Source: Albifimbria verrucaria
Lineage: Eukaryota > Ascomycota > Sordariomycetes > Hypocreales > Stachybotryaceae
Assembly (NCBI GenBank): GCA_020081605.1
Contig: JAHREC010000049.1
Coordinates: 2,170,001-2,234,000, forward strand
Length of the DNA stretch: 64,000 nucleotides
Direction: 5' to 3'
Shown here piece after piece: positions 58,913-64,000 of this stretch. Each line of letters opens with the position of its first letter. The stretch's first letter is position 1. Position numbers and translations under genes: made by a program. The notes under the pieces were generated by a model. The model worked only from the letters and a program-made list of their open reading frames with translations. It made no database searches and was not told the DNA's origin.

Positions 58913-61745
58913 CTACCTGCCGCTGTAGTACGCAGAGTTCAGGATTGCAGCATCATAGCTGGAAGTAGTTTGATCCACTCGAAACTGTCTGCCTTGATCC
59001 TCTCTCTGCGCAAGGTGCGGCGGGTACGCCATCTGGTTCTGAGCGGGCATGTGCACTCCAACGCCGTTCGCTGGCGTTCCTTGGTATAGAGAGCTGGGGT
59101 GGGAAAAGCAGAGCCGTTTGATGGCAAATGATCCAACGCTGGCTGCCTCCATGATGAGGATGCTGCGCCAGAAGGCTGACGGGGTGTGATTGGGCTTTGG
59201 GACCAATTGCTGAAGACAGATGTTCTCAGGGCGCCTCCATTCACGAAAGACTGCAGCAGCTGGTGGCGATGAGCGTCATCGGCTGCTGAACTCGGAGAAG
59301 GATGTCCGAGGTTGCCTTGGATCTGGGGAGCGCGGACTTGGGCGAACGGTTGGCTGGGCGAGTGGAAAGGATCTTCGATAATCAAGCCCTCGACATTCGA
59401 ACCCTTAGACGACTGGTTTGGACTAAACTGCTCGGGAAATCGCCTCGCGCCAGCAGACGAGGTTGGCTCTTCGGCGGTGCGCGGTGTTGGTGTGTACACC
59501 CAGTTCCAGGGCAGTGGTTCAAACTTCCCGACGTGAACAGACCCGGTTGGGCTTGGTTCTGGCTGCATCGAAGGGAAGTAGTTCGGGGTAGCGCTAAGAG
59601 CTCCAGGTCTCGTTTGCTGCTGAGGTGTAGGAGGCTTTAGGAATGGCGCTAACATGTTAAAGACTGTATCTTCTGCTGCCTCATCTGGGTCAATAGATTG
59701 GAAATCTTGGCGATCGACAGGCTCATTGTAATCGGGACGAGGTTCCTGGGTGTTCGTAGGACGAGCCTGAGGACCCTGAGGCGGGCCATTGTTGGCCGCT
59801 GTTTCCACTGGTCTGGGTGCTTGTTCGGCGCGTTTATCATTAGCAACCCCATTTGTCGCTGCCGCCACCTTGGCAGCAGGTGCTTGCTGCGCGGGAACTT
59901 CAGCCTGGTACTCGAATACCAGCCCAGTGTCGACCACCCGGTAAGCCATCGGGACCGCTTCATCCTCGGCCATGAAATAAGCACAACGGAGAATATCCAG
60001 GATCCGGGCAATCCTCTGACGAGCAGGATCAAGGCTTGGATCTGCAGAAGGTGGGTGGGGTTTCAATAAACCATCGTCTCCGCAGTAAGACCGGCAAGGT
60101 TCAGGAACTGCATCCTCAGCTAGAGGCCGAAGGCCACGTATTTCGAGATCCTCAGCGAGAAGATAGGGGCACGAGGCTGGGTTTTCCTGCTTGTACGTCT
60201 CCAAGCATAGCAAGGTGACTACCCGCGCGAGACTCCTGATCATCATAGTAGTCATACTCCCAGGGTGAGAGGTGTTCTCCCGGGTCAAGACTTCCTGTCG
60301 ACGAGCTGCCAGCCACATTGAATAAATACGCAAAGGGGTAAGAGAGCTTCAACAACCGGCATCGGTCCGGGAGAAGATTTGTCGCCCGATGTGCCATCCG
60401 CGTCTAATGCCTCGGCTTCTTTGAGCTTCTTCTCAAGCACTGCGCAAAGAGTTAGGATGAAGCGAGTATTGAGACGTGAGATGTACTGGTAGAAACGACC
60501 GGCATTGGGCTTGTGGGTTTCTGAGACTGTTAGACCAGGCCCAATTGTAGGAACGGAGCACAAACCAGTAAATTTTGAGTATGCAATGTCATGCGCTGAG
60601 ATATTGATAAGAACCATCTTGAGCAACATGCTGCCCGCCGTGGGTTCTTTCGCCGTCATCTCTAATCGATGGATGACTTCGCCCTCAAGTTCTTCGTGCT
60701 GGGAAAATACCTCCCCTTGTAGAAGAGAGCGTGAAGTTTCACGAACCACATGACAAAGACGTCTTGCGGGGTAGAAGGGCTATGGCGGGACGAAGATGCG
60801 CTCATGGTCTGCAGAGCCTTGAATTTGGCTTCCAGGTTGGATTTGGCATTAGGATGGGGCTTTGCGACAGCCCATGCTCGGTAGAGGTGGTATACAACAT
60901 CCAGATGATTGCCTTCGTCTAGGTTGACGATGCCCATTTGATGATAAGCGAAACCAGAATCAGGCATGAGGTCCTGAGCCAGCGAGTAGTACGTCAGGGC
61001 CGTCTCGTAACCGGACTTCTTATGCCTGGCTTGGATTCTGTATCGGGCCAAATCACCCATTCGAATCAAGGTGGCATGGCATGAGTTGAGGACTTTGATG
61101 CTGAGTTCCTGAGGGACAGGGCTGATAGTATCCTCGGTCGTGATCTGCTCGACCTCGATTCCTTGAGCAACGCGCTTGAGCTCACGAACGTCGTAGCGCG
61201 CTGCAAGGCGCTGTATGTAGCCCTTATAAAACTTTTGGGCAATGCGAAGGTAGCTGTTGTACATCTTCTCTACCTTGCGCCGCTCGACGGCATTAGGGGA
61301 ATTTTGAGGCGGCCCAGGCAACGTCGATACTCGGTATTGATGGACGTATGCAGAGACCAGAGGCTCTGCTCAGTGTTCTCGGCGACGGCATATTCGAAGT
61401 CCAGGAAGATGGTCTGGACACAAGCTAATCGGAGTCTGGCGCACAGCATGTCAGTTGAGGTACGGGACACGGTATTCTCAGGATGCTCACTTTTCAAGAA
61501 GCCCATCCAAGGTTTCGAAGTGGGCAATATCAACGCCCGAGGTGCTGTCATTCTGCATCTTCTCCAGTTGTCTCTGGAGGTGCTTGCGCAGCTTTGGGCT
61601 TGGCTACAGGGTTCCGGGTTAGCAAATACCCACGGCGCACAACGGGATCTCGGCCTCGACGGCTGCGACGCATGCGCTGTGAGTCCCGGTGGGTTTGAGA
61701 GACTTACAGCCACGCCTGGGCGGCTTAGGAAGTTGTTGTGGCCAT
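58913..61745 (-). CDS. EST1/SMG5/SMG7 (Ebs1-type) protein
   Basis: About 880 aa protein with the EST1 N-terminal 14-3-3/TPR region and the EST1 DNA/RNA-binding-type region, related to yeast Est1/Ebs1 and metazoan SMG5-7. The family acts in nonsense-mediated decay and telomerase recruitment. The N-terminal exons run from ATG 61745 (MATTTSLSRPGVA), then PKLRKHLQRQLEKMQ, then TIFLDFEYAVAENTEQSLW. TPR-like helices include SGYETALTYYSLAQDLMPDSG and AYHQMGIVNLDEGNHLDVVY. Later come LRIYSMWLAARRQEVL and a Pro/Ser/Gln-rich C terminus ending SYDAAILNSAYYSGR. Frame breaks matching lost G/C bases lie at 61728-61729, 61322, 60713-60716, 60335-60338 and 59096-59099. Whether it serves NMD or telomeres cannot be told from sequence. 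The N-terminal 13 residues depend on one restored base. Confidence 0.8.
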
Positions 61746-63058
61746 GTTCGCGAAAAAGAAGAGCGTGGCCGGGGTCGGAGGGGCGCTGTCAGGACAGGGC
61801 GCCTGGTAGTAGGAGGAATGCTGTAGAATCGTAGCTATATGGCGAACTCATACTTCGAGGTTCCAAGTCATGGAGAAGCGGACGGCTCATAACGCGAGGG
61901 GTGGTTGATGGGAGCGGCGTGACAGCAGATTCGGCTGGTGAGCGTGGAAGCGTCGGCACACATTGGGGAGAGGAGGCAAAGGGCGCAGATTGCTGGGCGG
62001 CGTAGTAAATGCTAACGCGCTCGCGAAACGGAACGAGGGCGACGAAGCCGAGGGTGAGAAAGAGGGTGAGTTGGTTTTTGGTAGGTTTATGAACGGGCCA
62101 TCAACCCCTCAGGGTCAAGTCATCCATACCTGTGTGGTGTCAGTCAGTCAGTCATTCAAGCAAAGTGCTGGTAATTCTTCGGACGGGTCTCCCATGCGCC
62201 CGGAGCCCAGCCCAAGCCAGAAAAGAAACCTCAGCACGGCTAGCGAGGTACTCGGTGCTGCGCAGGTACCTACAAAGGTACCCGAACCAAAAAGCTAAAC
62301 ACTGAGGTAAACACCAAACAAACGGTACGTACCCTTTCTTGCCTCATCTGGAATTTCCTGTGCGCATCCCGTGTGATAGGTACTATATACCTACGTGACG
62401 TCAAGTACCAGCTGGACCTTATTATTTAACATGATGAAGTACTACTCATTGTTAAACCGACCGTCTCGGGATAAAGCTACAGAACTCCGAATTCACTGGC
62501 GATCTACTTCCAGACCATCTTGACGGCAATGGAACGCAGGCCGTCTTGGACTTGGACACGGCTACGGCTACGGGCATTATGCGAATAGGCTTGCCCTAAA
62601 TCAGCTTTTTGCTTGGGTGAGTCTCTACGGATAGCGTGAAAACAAACCGGCGAGTTCGCAGGAAACGGTACCTCACCGTAGCGTATCCCGAAGCTTCTCC
62701 AGAGGACCCTGCTGTGGAGCTGCCATGCTGGTTTCCTGAGGTACATTTACCTAAAATACAGGGACCTCGAAGCACGAGGCAGTACTGTCCTCTCCGTCTC
62801 ATTGCACCTCTCACCCGGCTCAATTGCTTAGACCCATAGAACCTGTAAGTCAATCAAAGCTCCAAAACTCGACATTGGGCTCCAATGCCTTCGCCCTGAC
62901 TAACTGCCAAAAGCCACTACGCTGAACTCCTCCCTTCAAAGCTACCATACCGGGATCGCGCAGATACGCTATGCCAAATTGCCCTTGACTGCATGCACAA
63001 GGACCTCACTGGAGTAGACTCCTTTCGCGCCCCACCGCGGCTCACCGCAAGAACAGAC
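61746..63058. other. Divergent spacer EST1-like / ZNF511-like genes
   Basis: About 1.3 kb of promoter sequence for both genes. It contains GGTACC motifs (62265-62282), an ATAGGTACTATATACCTA near-palindrome (about 62376-62393) and a TGACGTCA octamer at 62396-62403. No gene seen. Confidence 0.5.
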
Positions 63059-63917
63059 ATGAAGCGCTCACGGGAGCCGGAGGACTGCTCCAGCACAGAT
63101 TCGCCAGGCGGGGATGCTGCTGCTGCTGACCGTGGTACCGATTCGGACGTGGACCTGCAACCCGTTGCGAAGATTCCTGAGCTAGACTCTGCCGTATCAG
63201 ATCAGGAAGACTCTCTCCCACTCATCAAGTGCACCATGCCTCCTCACAAGGAACCTCTCACTTTCAGGTCTTACTCCGAGTACGAGAAGCACTACAGCAG
63301 CTTTCATACGAATCGCTGTCTCGAATGCCGCAAGAACTTCCCCAGTGACCATTTCCTCGGCCTGCATATCGAGGAATGGCATGATCCGCTTGTGGTGGTC
63401 AAACGAGACAGAGGTGAACACACGGTAAGCATGCCGCTTCGCAACATGTCGTCGTCTCCCGTCTCCAGCCCTATTCTAACACACCGTGTTTCAGTACTCA
63501 TGTTTCGTTGAGGGTTGTGAGCGCAAATGTTTGACATATCAGAAGCGCAGGATGCACCTGATCGACAAGCACATGTATCCCAAAAACTTCTTCTTTGCCA
63601 TTACCAAAGAAGGCATCGATGGCAGACGCTCTCTCCTTGTCGAAGAGGGACATCGCAGACGCCGGTCATCAACCGCTACTCAGTCTAAGGAGGCAAGGCG
63701 TTATGCCAACCGCTCAGACGTCGCTGAGAGCGAGAAGGCGGAAACACCCAAGAAACAACTATCACAATCTCCGCCAGACTCAACCAAAAGGCCAGAAAAT
63801 GCGGGCTCTTCTACGGACGCAGACATGGCAGACCTCACGGGAGCCATGTCTGCCTTGAATTTTGTCCCGCCTAGCGTCCGTTTCGGTCGAGGTCGCGCGG
63901 GTTTTGCCAAAAGGTAG
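63059..63917 (+). CDS. C2H2 zinc-finger protein, ZNF511 type
   Basis: Small protein (262 aa) resembling the conserved but little-studied ZNF511 family. Two exons, 63059-63424 and 63495-63917, with no frame break. The start MKRSREPEDCSS is preferred; an in-frame Met upstream at 62993 would add 22 residues. The N terminus is acidic. C2H2-type elements follow: IKCTMPPHKEPLTFRS with a later EKHYSSFH, then RCLECRKNFPSDHFLGLHIEEWH, and after the intron YSCFVEGCERKC with KRRMHLIDKH and YPKNFFFAI. The C-terminal third is basic then Ser/Pro-rich and ends FGRGRAGFAKR. Family members are probably nucleic-acid or protein-binding in the nucleus; the function is not established. About 80 bp of 3' flank remain to the window end. 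Confidence 0.85.
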
Positions 63918-64000
63918 AATAATGGTATCAAAGAGGTGGCTAGATGATAATGATCAGCATGACTGAATGAATTAATATAATGCGACCATATCCCATACCG

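Noticed and set aside
1..64000. Secondary-metabolite cluster, transposon or other accessory system
   Set aside because: No synthase, tailoring-enzyme set, transposase, reverse transcriptase, terminal repeats or target-site duplications were found; the gene set is housekeeping.

Overview
The window is nuclear DNA of a filamentous ascomycete, probably a Sordariomycete close to Hypocreales. Genes have short introns of about 50-180 bp with GTRNGT donors, TACTAAC-like branch points and YAG acceptors. Gene-specific families are fungal (DUF1770, DUF3074, fungal THADA/Trm732, filamentous-fungal fatty alcohol oxidase). There are no operons, ribosome binding sites, CRISPR arrays or intact transposons. 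The genus cannot be fixed from the sequence.

Layout. The left 19 kb is gene-poor: a long-chain fatty alcohol oxidase (1062-3499, +), a decayed aminoglycoside-phosphotransferase-like pseudogene (6719-7903, -), an unrecognised protein (12052-13067, +) and a heme catalase (16972-18644, +), separated by 3-4 kb spacers. From 19.7 kb onward the window is a housekeeping region: arl1 (-), rpl39/eL39 (+), skp1 (-), smp3 GPI mannosyltransferase (+), a small membrane protein (-), uL1/rpl10a (-), a THADA/Trm732 homologue (+), a DUF3074 protein (-), a large BAR-PH-VASt (Sip3/Lam-type) protein (-), eRF1 (-), a DUF1770 protein (+), a WHIM/RSF1-like chromatin protein (-), uL2/rpl2 (+), adenosine kinase (+), an EST1/SMG7-type NMD or telomerase-linked protein (-) and a ZNF511-type zinc-finger protein (+).

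Functionally the right two thirds lean toward translation: two large-subunit proteins plus eL39, the termination factor eRF1, a tRNA 2'-O-methylation cofactor (Trm732) and an NMD factor. They share no regulation that can be shown here, apart from CACGTG boxes about 175-190 bp upstream of both uL1 and uL2.

The most important observation is about the sequence itself. About 36 single-base frame breaks can be placed in 15 otherwise intact conserved genes, and essentially all are the loss of one base from a run of C or G (for example CCCCC read as CCCC). They hit essential genes, several times per gene. Adding back one base per break makes the coding length of every gene I checked divisible by three and gives the usual family length. 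This is best read as systematic undercalling of G/C runs in the assembly, so automated gene models here will be truncated or split. I found no convincing new biological system; the remaining oddities are small (micro-exons, GTAGGTACCTAC palindromes, a hairpin, a diverged duplication).
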